A stretch of 64,000 bases of DNA from positions 3,773,257-3,837,256 of the forward strand of contig NC_017390.1 in NCBI RefSeq assembly GCF_000026985.1, given 5' to 3'. Under the pieces are notes generated by a model. It ran no database searches. It saw only the letters and a program-made list of their open reading frames with translations, and was not told the DNA's origin. The stretch comes from Erwinia pyrifoliae DSM 12163 (GTDB taxonomy: Bacteria > Pseudomonadota > Gammaproteobacteria > Enterobacterales > Enterobacteriaceae). Made by a program: the position numbers and the translations under genes. This document shows, piece by piece, positions 54,927-64,000 of the stretch (positions are counted from its first letter, which is position 1; every line of letters starts with the position of its first letter).

Positions 54927-56111
54927 CTACAGCGCCTGTGCGCACGCCCAGGCCGAACTCCACGCCCACTGGAAGTTATACCCGCCCAGCCAGCCGGTGA
55001 CATCGACCACTTCGCCAATAAAGTACAGCCCGGGCACATCGCGTGCTTCCATGGTTTTAGACGACAGCTGGCTGGTGTCCACGCCGCCAAGTGTGACTTC
55101 GGCTGTACGGTAGCCTTCGGTGCCGTTTGGCTGCACGCGCCACTGGTGCAGAGCGCTGGCCAATTCGCCCTGCTGGCGGCTGTTGAGCTGTTTAAGGGTA
55201 CATTCCGGTATGATGCCCAGCAGCTGCAGGCACTCAACCAGGCGCTTCGGCAGCCGCTTAGCAAGGGTATTTTTCAGGCTTTGATTAGGATGAGCGTGAC
55301 GCTCGTCATGCAGAAACGCATCAATATCCTGCGCGGGAGACAGGTTTACCGTAATCAATTCGCCCGGCTGCCAGTAGCTGGACAGCTGTAATACCGCCGG
55401 TCCTGACAGGCCGCGATGGGTAAACAGCAGCGCCTCTTTAAAAACCGTGCCGTCTTCAGCGGCGATGGTCGATGGCACCGACACGCCGGATAAGGCCTGC
55501 AACTGTTCCAGCAAGGGTTTATGCAGGGTAAACGGCACCAGTCCGGCGCGGGTGGGGAATACCTTCAGGCCAAACTGTTCTGCTACTTTATAGCCGAACG
55601 GTGATGCGCCCAGGCCCGGCATCGACAAGCCGCCGCTGGCGATCACCAGTTTCCCGGCCCGAACCTCTGCGCCGTTCAGCTGTAGCCTGTAGCCGCCATC
55701 ATCGCGTGTGAGTTCAACGACCTCACTACGCAGACGCAACGTCACCTGCCCGTCCGCACACTCTTTCAGCAGCAGATCGACCACCTGCTGCGCCGAGTCA
55801 TCACAAAATAGCTGGCCGAGGGTTTTCTCATGCCAGCTAATACCATGGCGATTCATCAGGTCGATGAAGTCCCACTGGGTATAACGCGCCAGCGCAGATT
55901 TGCAAAAATGCGGGTTTTGCGACAAATAGGCCGCCGGTTCGGTGTAGAGGTTGGTAAAGTTGCAGCGCCCGCCGCCTGACATCAAAATCTTACGTCCGGC
56001 CTTTTTGCCATTATCGATCAGCAGCACGCGCCGCCCCTTTTGCCCGGCCTGAGCCGCGCAGAACAGGCCAGCCGCACCGGCGCCAATTACGATAACGTCA
56101 AACTTCTCCAC
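54927..56111 (-). CDS. yhiN: YhiN, HI0933-family FAD-dependent oxidoreductase
   Basis: Flavoprotein of unknown reaction. 394 residues with a GTG start at 56111 (MEKFDVIVIGAGAAGLFCAA after initiation), matching E. coli MERFDAIIIGAGAAG and with GGAG six bases upstream. Family segments GRKILMSGGGRCNFTN, TLGQLFCDDSAQQVVD, GGLSMPGLGASPFGY and GYRTAEVTLGGVDT are all present. The ATG at 56135 would add eight unconserved residues. Intact, next to pitA as in E. coli. Confidence 0.94.
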   Translation of the reverse strand: MEKFDVIVIGAGAAGLFCAAQAGQKGRRVLLIDNGKKAGRKILMSGGGRCNFTNLYTEPAAYLSQNPHFCKSALARYTQWDFIDLMNRHGISWHEKTLGQLFCDDSAQQVVDLLLKECADGQVTLRLRSEVVELTRDDGGYRLQLNGAEVRAGKLVIASGGLSMPGLGASPFGYKVAEQFGLKVFPTRAGLVPFTLHKPLLEQLQALSGVSVPSTIAAEDGTVFKEALLFTHRGLSGPAVLQLSSYWQPGELITVNLSPAQDIDAFLHDERHAHPNQSLKNTLAKRLPKRLVECLQLLGIIPECTLKQLNSRQQGELASALHQWRVQPNGTEGYRTAEVTLGGVDTSQLSSKTMEARDVPGLYFIGEVVDVTGWLGGYNFQWAWSSAWACAQAL

Positions 56112-56352
56112 CACACACTCCGTCCAGGCCGTCAAAACGCTGATTGTAGTGAGTTGAAGGCGTGGTTACCAGCTTCACGCCAAAACAGCGACAAAACATT
56201 TTTTTAACTTTTTGATTTAGAAATAATTCCAATGGATAATGTCACTTTACTGACGCATTAATGTCAAAAAAAGTCTATATTTCACTTTCCCCGGGTGCGG
56301 TTTGTCGCTGATAATGCGCCGCGTTCATGTCCTCAAAAATGGCGTAACGCTT

Positions 56353-57852
56353 ATGCTACATCTGTTTGCTGGTCTCGATCTCAATACCGGCCTGTTATTG
56401 ATACTTGCTCTGCTGTTTGTCTTGTTCTACGAAGCCATCAATGGTTTCCATGACACGGCCAACGCGGTGGCAACCGTCATCTATACTCGTGCAATGCGAT
56501 CGCAGTTAGCGGTCGTTATGGCGGGAGTATTCAATTTCTTTGGCGTGCTGCTGGGCGGCTTAAGCGTGGCTTACGCTATTGTCCATCTGTTACCCACCGA
56601 TCTCCTGCTTAACGTAGGGTCTGCGCACGGTCTGGCTATGGTCTTCTCCATGCTGCTTGCCGCTATCATCTGGAACCTCGCCACCTGGTATTTCGGCTTA
56701 CCGGCTTCCAGTTCCCATACTCTGATTGGTGCCATCATTGGTATTGGCCTCACCAACGCGCTGCTGACGGGTACCTCGGTGGTGGATGCGCTGAATATCC
56801 CTAAAATGATCGGTATCTTTATGTCGCTGGTTATTTCACCGATTGTCGGCTTAGTGATTGCGGGCGGGCTGGTGTTTATTCTGCGTCGATGCTGGAGTGG
56901 CAATAAAAAACGGCGGCGTATTCATATGACGCCGGCAGAACGCGAAAAGCTCGACGGCAAGAAAAAGCCGCCGTTCTGGACCCGGATCGCACTGATTGTC
57001 TCGGCGATTGGCGTGAGCTATTCGCACGGCGCTAACGATGGTCAAAAAGGGATCGGCCTGATTATGCTGGTGCTGATCGGCGTTGCGCCAGCAGGTTTCG
57101 TGGTCAATATGAATTCCAGCGGTTATGACATCACCCGCACTCGCGATGCGGTCAACCACCTGGAGCAGTATTACCAGCAGCATGCCTCTTCCCTGAAGCA
57201 GGTTATCCAGATGTCACCCCCTACGCTGCCAACGCCAGAAGAACAGAAATCCGGGCCGCATGACTTCCACTGTGATGCGGCACGCGCTTTACCTGCTATT
57301 CATCTGGCACAGGGGCTGTTGAACAATCTCTCCAGCTACGATGCTCTGAACGTGGAGCAGCGCAGCCAGCTACGCCGCCTGCTGATGTGCATTTCAGACA
57401 CCGCAGAAAAAGCGGCCAGGCTGCCGGGAACCCCGTCTGACGACAAACGTTTCTTGACCAAGCTGAAGGGCGATCTGCTGAATACCGTGGAGTATGCCCC
57501 GGTATGGATTATTGTTGCCGTGGCGTTAGCGCTGTCGCTGGGAACCATGGTTGGCTGGCGTCGTGTTGCTACCACCATCGGTGAGAAAATCGGCAAGAAA
57601 GGCATGACGTATGCTCAGGGGATGTCGGCGCAGATGACGGCGGCGGTATCTATTGGCGTGGCCAGCTATACCGGAATGCCGGTATCGACTACCCATGTTC
57701 TCTCCTCCTCCGTAGCCGGCACCATGCTGGTTGATGGCGGTGGCGTTCAGGGGCGCACCATTAAGAACATCCTGCTGGCGTGGATCTTTACCCTACCAAT
57801 CTCGATTTTGCTTTCAGGTGTGCTTTACTGGCTGGCGTTAAAGCTGATTTAA
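56353..57852 (+). CDS. pitA: Low-affinity inorganic phosphate/H+ symporter PitA
   Basis: Imports metal-phosphate complexes constitutively; also a route for zinc and tellurite uptake in E. coli. 499 residues from the ATG at 56353 ([13 protein letters not shown]). The two PiT repeats are visible: [20 protein letters not shown] near the N terminus and [13 protein letters not shown] in the middle, with the long soluble loop after ~260 and a repeat [14 protein letters not shown] at the end. An upstream in-frame extension to 56302 is not conserved. Ends at a good terminator. Confidence 0.95.
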   Translation: MLHLFAGLDLNTGLLLILALLFVLFYEAINGFHDTANAVATVIYTRAMRSQLAVVMAGVFNFFGVLLGGLSVAYAIVHLLPTDLLLNVGSAHGLAMVFSMLLAAIIWNLATWYFGLPASSSHTLIGAIIGIGLTNALLTGTSVVDALNIPKMIGIFMSLVISPIVGLVIAGGLVFILRRCWSGNKKRRRIHMTPAEREKLDGKKKPPFWTRIALIVSAIGVSYSHGANDGQKGIGLIMLVLIGVAPAGFVVNMNSSGYDITRTRDAVNHLEQYYQQHASSLKQVIQMSPPTLPTPEEQKSGPHDFHCDAARALPAIHLAQGLLNNLSSYDALNVEQRSQLRRLLMCISDTAEKAARLPGTPSDDKRFLTKLKGDLLNTVEYAPVWIIVAVALALSLGTMVGWRRVATTIGEKIGKKGMTYAQGMSAQMTAAVSIGVASYTGMPVSTTHVLSSSVAGTMLVDGGGVQGRTIKNILLAWIFTLPISILLSGVLYWLALKLI

Positions 57853-57874
57853 CCCGGAAACTCACCGCACCAGG

Positions 57875-57905
57875 ATGCCAGTCGCTGCAGTGACTGGCAT
57901 TTTTA
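57875..57905 (+). terminator. pitA terminator
   Basis: ATGCCAGTC-(GCTGCA)-GTGACTGGCAT stem followed by TTTTATT. It lies 22 bases past the pitA stop and before convergent uspB. Confidence 0.85.
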
Positions 57906-57915
57906 TTCACGGGGG

Positions 57916-58251
57916 TTAGTGCCAGATGACCAGCCCAATCAGGGCGATCGCCACCAGCCCACAAAGCGCGCTGGTTAACATAAATTGCCCACGTAGCCGC
58001 TGGCAGCGGCGGATAAACTCGTCATCGTGGTGGTCAAGATAGCGCTGCGCCCAGATATAGCCTATCAGCCGCACCTGCTTGCCCGGCTGGCCGTGAGAAG
58101 TAAAGAAACCGGCCCCATCCACATACTGATAAAGCAGCGGATCGCAGCCGCGAAGCACCACCAGCAGAGCACGCAGAGAAGAGTAATAGCGTGCCATATT
58201 TATCACACAGACGACACAAATAGCCCAGAATAGCGCAACGGTGCTGATCAT
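57916..58251 (-). CDS. uspB: Universal stress protein B
   Basis: Small inner-membrane protein induced in stationary phase via RpoS in E. coli; loss causes ethanol sensitivity. 111 residues, the same as E. coli, from the ATG at 58251 with GGGAGG six bases upstream. N-terminal helix [19 protein letters not shown], then [20 protein letters not shown] and C-terminal helix [16 protein letters not shown]. Divergent from uspA. Confidence 0.95.
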   Translation of the reverse strand: MISTVALFWAICVVCVINMARYYSSLRALLVVLRGCDPLLYQYVDGAGFFTSHGQPGKQVRLIGYIWAQRYLDHHDDEFIRRCQRLRGQFMLTSALCGLVAIALIGLVIWH

Positions 58252-58551
58252 CATCTCCCTCCCGGCCATTCATCGCGCAAATGCGTGGAACACCTGCCGA
58301 TGACTCCGCCTACCCTCATTATTGAGATTCTTGTTGCAAAGCGCTCGGCGGTATAAAACAGTGCCTGCTACCCTCACTATTCAGTGTAGGAGATCTGCTT
58401 AATTTTTTTCCAGCGTGATGTCCCTATTCGCAATGAAATAGTTGAAGGGTAATATTGCTTTCGTCTGCGTAAAGGCGGCCGTAAGCCACAACAATTGGCA
58501 ACATTTTTCGCTATACTGCCTGTCAGCACTTACGCGCAAAGGAGTATTTAT

Positions 58552-58992
58552 ATGTCCTACAAACACATTCTGATTGCCGTCGACCTTTCACCTGAAAGCA
58601 AGCTGCTGGTCGGCAGAGCCGTATCAATGGCGCGCCCCTACAACGCCAAAGTCTCACTGATCCACGTTGATGTGAACTATTCAGATCTGTATACCGGGCT
58701 GATTGACGTTAACCTCGGCGATATGCAGAAGCGGCTTTCGCAAGAGACGCACAGCGCCCTGACAGAGCTTTCGGCCAGCGCTGGTTATCCGATTGCGGAA
58801 ACCTTAAGCGGCAGCGGCGACCTTGGCCAGGTGCTGGTCGACGCCATCAAGCAGTATCAGGTGGATTTAGTGGTTTGCGGCCATCACCAGGATTTCTGGA
58901 GCAAACTGATGTCCTCGGCGCGCCAGCTGATTAACACCATCCATGTTGATATGTTGATCGTTCCATTGAATGACGACGATGACGACGACTAG
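58552..58992 (+). CDS. uspA: Universal stress protein A
   Basis: Cytoplasmic dimeric stress protein, growth-arrest induced. 146 residues from the ATG at 58552 after [54 protein letters not shown] and [20 protein letters not shown] match E. coli UspA closely. The C terminus ends in six aspartates where E. coli has a short DEEE tail. The promoter lies in the 300-base divergent gap with uspB; in E. coli uspA is under FadR and ppGpp control. Confidence 0.96.
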   Translation: MSYKHILIAVDLSPESKLLVGRAVSMARPYNAKVSLIHVDVNYSDLYTGLIDVNLGDMQKRLSQETHSALTELSASAGYPIAETLSGSGDLGQVLVDAIKQYQVDLVVCGHHQDFWSKLMSSARQLINTIHVDMLIVPLNDDDDDD

Positions 58993-59017
58993 CCCAGGCA
59001 TGGCGGGGTCGTCGGCC

Positions 59018-59770
59018 TCACCGGGCTAGCGGGGCATAAATATCAAAGCGGTGGCTTTTGGTGTTTACCGCGTTTGGCGTATTAAGACCCGCTAACGGCG
59101 GCGCGTAGCCCGGGCGTTTCACCACTACGCGCTTCTTCGCCAACGTTCGCGCTGGCTGCAACAGCCCGTCCGCATCGTCATCGGCTCCCACCAGCGACTG
59201 AAACACGCGCATCTCTTTTTTCACCAGCGCACTTTTCTGCTTATGCGGGTACATCGGGTCAAGATACACCACGTCCGGCGGCGGGGTGATATCGCTGAGC
59301 GCCAACAGGCTGGAAGCGTGCAGCAGCGTCAGCCTTTCGCGCAGCCAGGGGCCGATCTCAATATCGGCATAGCCACGGCGTAAACCATCATCGAGCAGCG
59401 CCGCCACCACCGGGTTGCGTTCCAGCATACGTACCCGGCAGCCGAGCGCCGCCAGCACAAAGGCATCTCGCCCCAGCCCCGCCGTGGCATCAACCACATC
59501 CGGCAGATAGCCGCTTTTCATGCCAACGGCTTTTGCCACCGCTTCGCCCCGGCCACCGCCAAATTGACGTCGATGCGCCATCGCTCCGCTGACAAAATCA
59601 ACAAATATGCCGCCGAGTTTAGGCTCATCACGCTTGCGCAGTTCGAGATGCCGTGGCGTCAGAACCAGCGCCATCGGCGCGCTGTTATCGTGTTGCAGCT
59701 GCCAGCGGGCGGCTAAAACAGATAAGGCGCCGTCTCCGGCGCCTGATTCATCTAACAAACAGATGTTCAC
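59018..59770 (-). CDS. rsmJ: 16S rRNA (guanine1516-N2)-methyltransferase
   Basis: Methylates G1516 of 16S rRNA with S-adenosylmethionine. 250 residues with a GTG start at 59770 ([20 protein letters not shown]), aligning with E. coli MKICLIDETGTGDGAL; AAGGA lies upstream. This start also leaves 7 bases to the prlC stop, while the longer reading to 59848 would overlap prlC. Motifs: [49 protein letters not shown]. Operon prlC-rsmJ as in E. coli. Confidence 0.95.
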   Translation of the reverse strand: MNICLLDESGAGDGALSVLAARWQLQHDNSAPMALVLTPRHLELRKRDEPKLGGIFVDFVSGAMAHRRQFGGGRGEAVAKAVGMKSGYLPDVVDATAGLGRDAFVLAALGCRVRMLERNPVVAALLDDGLRRGYADIEIGPWLRERLTLLHASSLLALSDITPPPDVVYLDPMYPHKQKSALVKKEMRVFQSLVGADDDADGLLQPARTLAKKRVVVKRPGYAPPLAGLNTPNAVNTKSHRFDIYAPLAR

Positions 59771-59777
59771 TGATGGC

Positions 59778-61835
59778 TTATCCTTTGCTGCCCTGTTCTT
59801 TAATTCCGTAGTGTTCCAGCATCGCATCCAGCTTTGGTTCACGACCACGGAAACGGCGGAACAGCGCCATTGGCTCTTCGGAACCGCCGCGCGTCAGAAT
59901 ATTGTCCAGGAAGGACTGCCCGGTTTCACGGTTAAAGATGCCCTCCTCTTCGAAGCGCGACCAGGCATCGGCCGCCAGTACGTCGGCCCACAGATAGCTG
60001 TAGTAACCTGCCGCGTAGCCTCCGGCGAAGATATGGCTAAAGGCATGTGGGAAACGGCCCCATTCTGGTCCAGGCATCACGGCAACCTGTTTTTTAATCT
60101 CTTTCAGCATATCCAGGATCTGCGCACCTTTAGCCGGGTCAAACTCGGCGTGCAGGCGGAAGTCGAACAGGCCGAATTCCAGCTGACGGAGGATAAACAG
60201 CGCCGCCTGATAGTTCTTCGCCGCCAGCATTTTATCCAGCAGCTCCTGCGGCAGCGGTTCGCCCGTCTCATAATGACCGGAGATAAACGCCAGCGCTTCC
60301 GGCTGCCAGCACCAGTTTTCCATAAACTGGCTTGGCAGCTCGACGGCGTCCCAGGGGACGCCGTTAATGCCGGAGACGCCGGGGGTTTCAATGCGCGTCA
60401 GCATATGGTGCAGGCCGTGGCCAAACTCATGGAACAGGGTGGTCACTTCATTATGAGTGAACAGTGCAGGTTTGCCGCTGACCGGGCGGTTAAAGTTGCA
60501 GGTCAGGTAAGCTACCGGTTTCTGCAGGCTGCCATCGGCTTTGCGCATTTGGCCAACGCAGTCATCCATCCACGCCCCGCCGCGCTTGTTCTCGCGCGCA
60601 TACAGGTCAAGGTAGAAGCTGCCGCGCAGCTCGCCGCTTTCGTCGAACAGGTCGAAGAAACGCACGTCCACATGGTAAATGTCAACATCGTGACGCTCTT
60701 TGGCGGTAACACCATAGATGCGTTTCACCACTTCAAACAGGCCGCCAAGCGCACGCTGTTCCGGGAAGTACGGGCGCAGCTGCTCATCGCTGATGGCGTA
60801 CAGGTGCTGCTTCTGTTTTTCACCAAAGTAGGTCAAATCCCAGGGCTGAAGTTCCTCAATGCCGTACTCTTTTTTCGCAAAGGCGCGCAGCTGGGCCAGC
60901 TCTTGCTCCGCCTGTGGACGGGCGCGCTTCGCCAGATCGCTCAGGAAATCGGTCACCTGCGCCGGGTTTTCTGCCATTTTGGTCGCCAGCGACTTGTCGG
61001 CGTAAGAGGCAAAACCGAGCAGTAGAGCCAGTTCATGGCGCAGCGCCAGTTCCTCTGCCATCACCGCGCTGTTGTCCCACTTGCCGGCGTTAGGCCCTTG
61101 ATCGGAAGCACGGGTGGAATAGGCGCGGTACAGCTCTTCGCGCAGCGCCTGATTGTCGCAGTAGGTCATCACCGGCAGGTAGCTTGGGATATCCAGCGTC
61201 AGCAGCCAACCTTCCTGCTCTTTGGCTTCCGCCTGGGCTTTCGCCGCCGCCAGCGCGCTTTCCGGCAGACCGGAAAGCTCACTTTCATCAGCAATCAGTT
61301 TGCTCCAGCCCATAGTGGCATCAAGCACATTGTTGCTGTAGGTGGAGCCGAGTTCGGACAAACGTGCGGCGATCTCGCCATAGCGCTGCTGCTTCTCTTT
61401 AGTCAGCCCGATGCCGGAAAGCTCAAAATCTCGCAGAGCGTTATCCACCGCTTTTTTCTGCGCAATATCCAGAGCCGCATAGTTGCCGCCCTCTTTCAGA
61501 TCGCGATAAGCCTGATACAACCCTTCATGCTGCCCAACCCAGGTGCTGTACTCCGATAGCAGCGGCAGCGTTTGTTCGTAGGCCTGGCGCAGTTCCGGGC
61601 TGTTTTTCACCGAGTTAAGATGGCTAACCGGTGAAAACAGACGGCTAAGATGGTCATCCACTTCCGCCAACGGCTGCACCAGATTATCCCAGCGGTAAGG
61701 AGCGCCCTGAGCCACAACCTCCTCCACCACTGACCGGCTTTTATCCAGCGCCTCTGTCACGGCAGGCACCACATGTTCAGGTTTAATCGCGGAGAAAGGG
61801 GGAAGCGTAAAAGAGGAGAGTAACGGGTTGGTCAT
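59778..61835 (-). CDS. prlC: Oligopeptidase A
   Basis: Cytoplasmic zinc metallopeptidase of family M3 that degrades oligopeptides, including cleaved signal peptides; heat-inducible in E. coli. 685 residues from the ATG at 61835 ([17 protein letters not shown]). Catalytic zinc motif HEFGH in [14 protein letters not shown], third ligand Glu further on. E. coli PrlC is 680. Divergent from the CPBP gene; followed by rsmJ. Confidence 0.96.
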   Translation of the reverse strand: MTNPLLSSFTLPPFSAIKPEHVVPAVTEALDKSRSVVEEVVAQGAPYRWDNLVQPLAEVDDHLSRLFSPVSHLNSVKNSPELRQAYEQTLPLLSEYSTWVGQHEGLYQAYRDLKEGGNYAALDIAQKKAVDNALRDFELSGIGLTKEKQQRYGEIAARLSELGSTYSNNVLDATMGWSKLIADESELSGLPESALAAAKAQAEAKEQEGWLLTLDIPSYLPVMTYCDNQALREELYRAYSTRASDQGPNAGKWDNSAVMAEELALRHELALLLGFASYADKSLATKMAENPAQVTDFLSDLAKRARPQAEQELAQLRAFAKKEYGIEELQPWDLTYFGEKQKQHLYAISDEQLRPYFPEQRALGGLFEVVKRIYGVTAKERHDVDIYHVDVRFFDLFDESGELRGSFYLDLYARENKRGGAWMDDCVGQMRKADGSLQKPVAYLTCNFNRPVSGKPALFTHNEVTTLFHEFGHGLHHMLTRIETPGVSGINGVPWDAVELPSQFMENWCWQPEALAFISGHYETGEPLPQELLDKMLAAKNYQAALFILRQLEFGLFDFRLHAEFDPAKGAQILDMLKEIKKQVAVMPGPEWGRFPHAFSHIFAGGYAAGYYSYLWADVLAADAWSRFEEEGIFNRETGQSFLDNILTRGGSEEPMALFRRFRGREPKLDAMLEHYGIKEQGSKG

Positions 61836-62029
61836 AGCGCAGTCCTGTATTCGTTGTATGGGCAATTTGACTAAGATGGGGGCAAATACGGTGAAAATCA
61901 ATGCTCCATCGCGCAAGCGCCCTTAATCAATTGTCTGTCGCACTTTACGATTTGCCACTCATCAGGAGGCATTGCATACTGCCACGTTCTTAAATCCTCA
62001 TAACCTCATAATAAACAGGGAGTGTAACT

Positions 62030-62851
62030 ATGTGGTATGTTTTGGCAGCCTCACTGCTGCTGCTGCCGCTGTATCTGCGCGGTGCACTGGTGCTAATGCT
62101 GGTTGCGCTGGGGCTGGCTATCAGTCACCAGACATTGTCCATGCCCGCTATCGCCGCGCTGGCGTTAATCGGCATCGTTGCTATTTATCGCAGCCGGCAA
62201 AAAAAGCCCGGGCCATTGCCTTTGGCCGGTGAAATGATTCTGGTCGCCAGCGCTGTCGCTCTGATGCTGCATCTGATCCCCGGCTTTCATAACCTGGCGA
62301 TCGTTTCCGGCGTGCAGGCCGGGCCGCAGAGTGCGCCGTTCACTTTTTACTACAATCTTGATAAAGCCCTGATCCCGTTCTTGCTGTTGGCCTGCCTGCC
62401 CAGCCTGTTACAGCACCCGGCAAAGCCCCCGGCTAACCGCGTGTGGTGGCTGGTGCTGGTGATGTCGATACCGCTGCTGCTGCTGGCCGCCACCCTCGCC
62501 GGGGGACTGAAAGTAGAGCCGCATCTGCCCGAGTGGCTGGGCGCATTTATGCTGGCCAACCTGTTTTTTGTCTCGATGGCGGAAGAAGCGCTGTTCCGTG
62601 GCTACCTTCAACAGCGGCTGAGCAACCTGCTCGGCGACAGGCCAGCCCTGCTGATTGCTGCGCTGTTATTCGGCTGCGCGCATTTCTCTGGCGGGCTGTT
62701 GCTGGTCATGTTTGCCACGCTCGCCGGGCTTGTCTATGGCCTGGCATGGATGTGGAGCGGACGACTATGGGTCGCCACCCTGTTGCATTTTGCTTTTAAT
62801 ATGCTGCATCTGCTGTTCTTCACCTATCCGGTGCTACAGCGGCCGGGCTGA
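62030..62851 (+). CDS. CPBP-family intramembrane glutamic protease
   Basis: 273 residues with about eight hydrophobic segments. Motif 1 EEALFRGYLQ (Glu-Glu-x3-Arg), motif 2 FGCAHFSGG with the catalytic His, and motif 3 HFAFNMLH mark the CPBP/Abi group (Rce1-like). Bacterial members process or protect against small peptides, with roles in bacteriocin maturation or immunity in Gram-positives; the substrate here is unknown. ATG at 62030 follows AGGGAGTGTAACT. Divergent from prlC. Confidence 0.88.
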   Translation: MWYVLAASLLLLPLYLRGALVLMLVALGLAISHQTLSMPAIAALALIGIVAIYRSRQKKPGPLPLAGEMILVASAVALMLHLIPGFHNLAIVSGVQAGPQSAPFTFYYNLDKALIPFLLLACLPSLLQHPAKPPANRVWWLVLVMSIPLLLLAATLAGGLKVEPHLPEWLGAFMLANLFFVSMAEEALFRGYLQQRLSNLLGDRPALLIAALLFGCAHFSGGLLLVMFATLAGLVYGLAWMWSGRLWVATLLHFAFNMLHLLFFTYPVLQRPG

Positions 62852-62997
62852 TCGCCCGTTGATGAGGGAAACGCCTGTGCCGACCAAAAGCGACATGCCT
62901 GCCCCACAACCGCTGGCAAAGTGATTGCTTACAGGGTTCATTTCATGGCATTAAGTGGATAACGGTTAACGTCAAAGTGAAAGAATAACCGGGAGCT

Positions 62998-63019
62998 GGG
63001 GCAGCCTGAAGGCTGCCCC
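62998..63019 (+). terminator. Strong hairpin between the CPBP gene and repeat-protein gene
   Basis: GGGGCAGCC-TGAA-GGCTGCCCC is a perfect 9-bp stem with a GNRA-like tetraloop, followed by AAATAT. The T-run is poor, but its stability suggests a transcript end between the two convergent genes. Confidence 0.6.
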
Positions 63020-63117
63020 AAATATCGCTGTTGCAGCCTTACATTGACGATGCCGGTCAATGACAACTTTTGCCTTCAGTAACAGGCGGTTGGACGCATC
63101 GGGTCATACTGCTTGCA

Positions 63118-64000
63118 TTATCGTGCATTTTTCGAATTCATAGCTGCCATTATCAATGAGGGGGATTTAAGCGTTTCGAACTCCTTCGACCCGCTACGAA
63201 CCTTCTGTAGCCAGATTGCAAAACTTCGACTCAGGCGGGAACGGCGACTCTCTGGATTTTTTGTGTCTGTAAGGTCACTTATCACGCTCGTAGTTCCACT
63301 GGATTTTTCGGCCCCCTTCACCCCCTCACGCATCTCCCGAAGAAAGGCTGAATTAATGCGTACCTGTGCCAACCCAGTTGATTGGCCTTTACCCAGGCTG
63401 GTAGCCATACCCTGCTGGGAAACCGACGTACTGACTTGCTGCTGACCCCTTGCAGGGTGCTGTTCGCCATCGGTCACTTTCACATTTCCCAGGTTAACTC
63501 CCACGGTAGCCTGCCGTGGCAAGGCCGGGGACACCTCCGGCCGCTTTAGTCCACTTTGACTCAGGCCGGAACTGCTACTCACTGGCATTTTTTGGTTTAA
63601 AAAGTTATATATTCTGCTCGTACTTCCATTGGAATTTTTAAACTGATTCGACCCCTTATGAATCTCCTGTGGCAAGGCTGGAGAGATGGGTTTCTTTGCC
63701 GACTGCGTTGGCTGGCCTTTACCCAGGCTGGCAGCCATACCCTGCGGGAGAACCTCCGACTGCTTTAGTCCACTTTGACTCAGGCCGGAACTGCTACTCA
63801 CTGGCATTTTTTGGTTTAAAAAGTTATATATTCTGCTCGTACTTCCATTGGAATTTTTAAACTGATTCGACCCCTTATGAATCTCCTGTGGCAAGGCTGG
63901 AGAGATGGGTTTCTTTGCCGACTGCGTTAGTTGGCCTTTATCCAGGCTGGCAGCCATACCCTGCGGGAGAACCTCCGGCCGCTTTAGTCCACTTTGACTC
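63118..64000 (-). CDS. C-terminal part of a tandem-repeat protein (start outside window)
   Basis: I do not recognise the family. The open frame runs from the window edge to the stop at 63118, at least 293 residues. It contains at least two nearly identical 73-residue repeats (LPQGMAASLGKGQPTQSA, PISPALPQEIHKGSNQFKN, STSRIYNFLNQKMPVSSSS, GLSQSGLK), a third divergent copy (QQGMATSLGKGQSTGLAQ) and a basic C-terminal region (RRSRLSRSFAIWLQKV). Ser/Gln/Pro-rich, no Cys, no membrane segment, no enzyme motif. The frame is open from the window edge and may begin far upstream. A secreted effector or adhesin-like repeat protein is possible but unproven. Confidence 0.7.
   Translation of the reverse strand, partial: SQSGLKRPEVLPQGMAASLDKGQLTQSAKKPISPALPQEIHKGSNQFKNSNGSTSRIYNFLNQKMPVSSSSGLSQSGLKQSEVLPQGMAASLGKGQPTQSAKKPISPALPQEIHKGSNQFKNSNGSTSRIYNFLNQKMPVSSSSGLSQSGLKRPEVSPALPRQATVGVNLGNVKVTDGEQHPARGQQQVSTSVSQQGMATSLGKGQSTGLAQVRINSAFLREMREGVKGAEKSSGTTSVISDLTDTKNPESRRSRLSRSFAIWLQKVRSGSKEFETLKSPSLIMAAMNSKNAR
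63541..64000. repeat. 219-bp near-identical tandem repeats
   Basis: Blocks beginning GCCGGAACTGCTACTCAC recur at 63565 and 63784, and CCGCTTTAGTCCACTTTGAC recurs at 63541 and 63979, a constant period of 219 bp (73 codons). Differences between the copies are few. The array continues past the window edge, so total copy number is unknown. Confidence 0.95.

Noticed and set aside
59607..61025. 472-residue plus-strand ORF
   Set aside because: It is antisense to prlC and rsmJ, both clearly real by motif and length.
63541..64000. CRISPR array at the window end
   Set aside because: The period is 219 bp with the whole unit conserved and the frame open throughout; it is a protein-coding tandem repeat.

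Overview
The window is a chromosomal segment of an enterobacterium. Gene order follows the Escherichia coli glg-asd-gnt-ggt-ugp-liv-rpoH-fts-zntA-yhhQ-dcrB backbone, then yhiN-pitA-uspBA-rsmJ-prlC. The proteins read as close orthologues of the E. coli ones but are clearly diverged, and several loci are decaying. This best fits Erwinia or another Erwiniaceae member. The genus is my inference from overall resemblance; no marker gene proves it.

Layout. 1-7600: the 3' part of glgB is cut off by the window edge; then asd, the gluconate genes gntU-gntK-gntR with a GntR operator, pirin-like yhhW, the iron-responsive small RNA RyhB with its Fur box, and a broken yhhY. 7600-14000: a plastic zone. ggt is a pseudogene split by a 1.9-kb insert carrying a DinJ-type antitoxin gene, an unrecognised 201/230-residue gene, a small two-helix membrane protein gene and a ParD-like/RelE-like remnant. 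Next come yhhA, ugpQ and a collapsed ugpB-ugpC remnant (ugpA and ugpE are gone), then two small genes, one of them a paralogue of the membrane protein in the insert. 14000-30760: conserved core: livKHMGF (livJ absent), panM, rpoH, ftsXEY, rsmD, yhhL/M/N, zntA with a ZntR-type promoter, tusA, yhhQ behind a preQ1-type riboswitch, and dcrB.

30760-41620: a myo-inositol catabolism locus inserted between dcrB and yhhT: iolD-iolG-iolH-iolE on the minus strand, iolC (kinase fused to an aldolase-like domain) and an RpiR-type regulator on the plus strand, and iolA-iolB on the minus strand. Together they convert myo-inositol to inosose, diketo-inositol, deoxyglucuronate, deoxy-ketogluconate and its phosphate, with cleavage to dihydroxyacetone phosphate and malonic semialdehyde, then acetyl-CoA. 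No inositol transporter lies in the window.

42000-54930: accessory genes: a YhhT-type permease, a dead cupin gene, an EAL phosphodiesterase with CSS sensor, proP, an Ahr-type aldehyde reductase, an AT-rich patch with a LuxR/RcsA-like regulator, and an amine or amino acid oxidation operon (FAD oxidase, RidA, ornithine-cyclodeaminase-like) with its AraC regulator and a broken APC permease. 54930-64000: core genes yhiN, pitA, uspB/uspA, rsmJ, prlC and a CPBP protease, ending in the C-terminal part of a protein built from 73-residue tandem repeats that runs off the window.

The best candidate for an undescribed system is the operator/RHH-regulator/unknown-protein/membrane-protein module at 8041-9196. 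An orphan copy of its last gene lies about 4.5 kb away.
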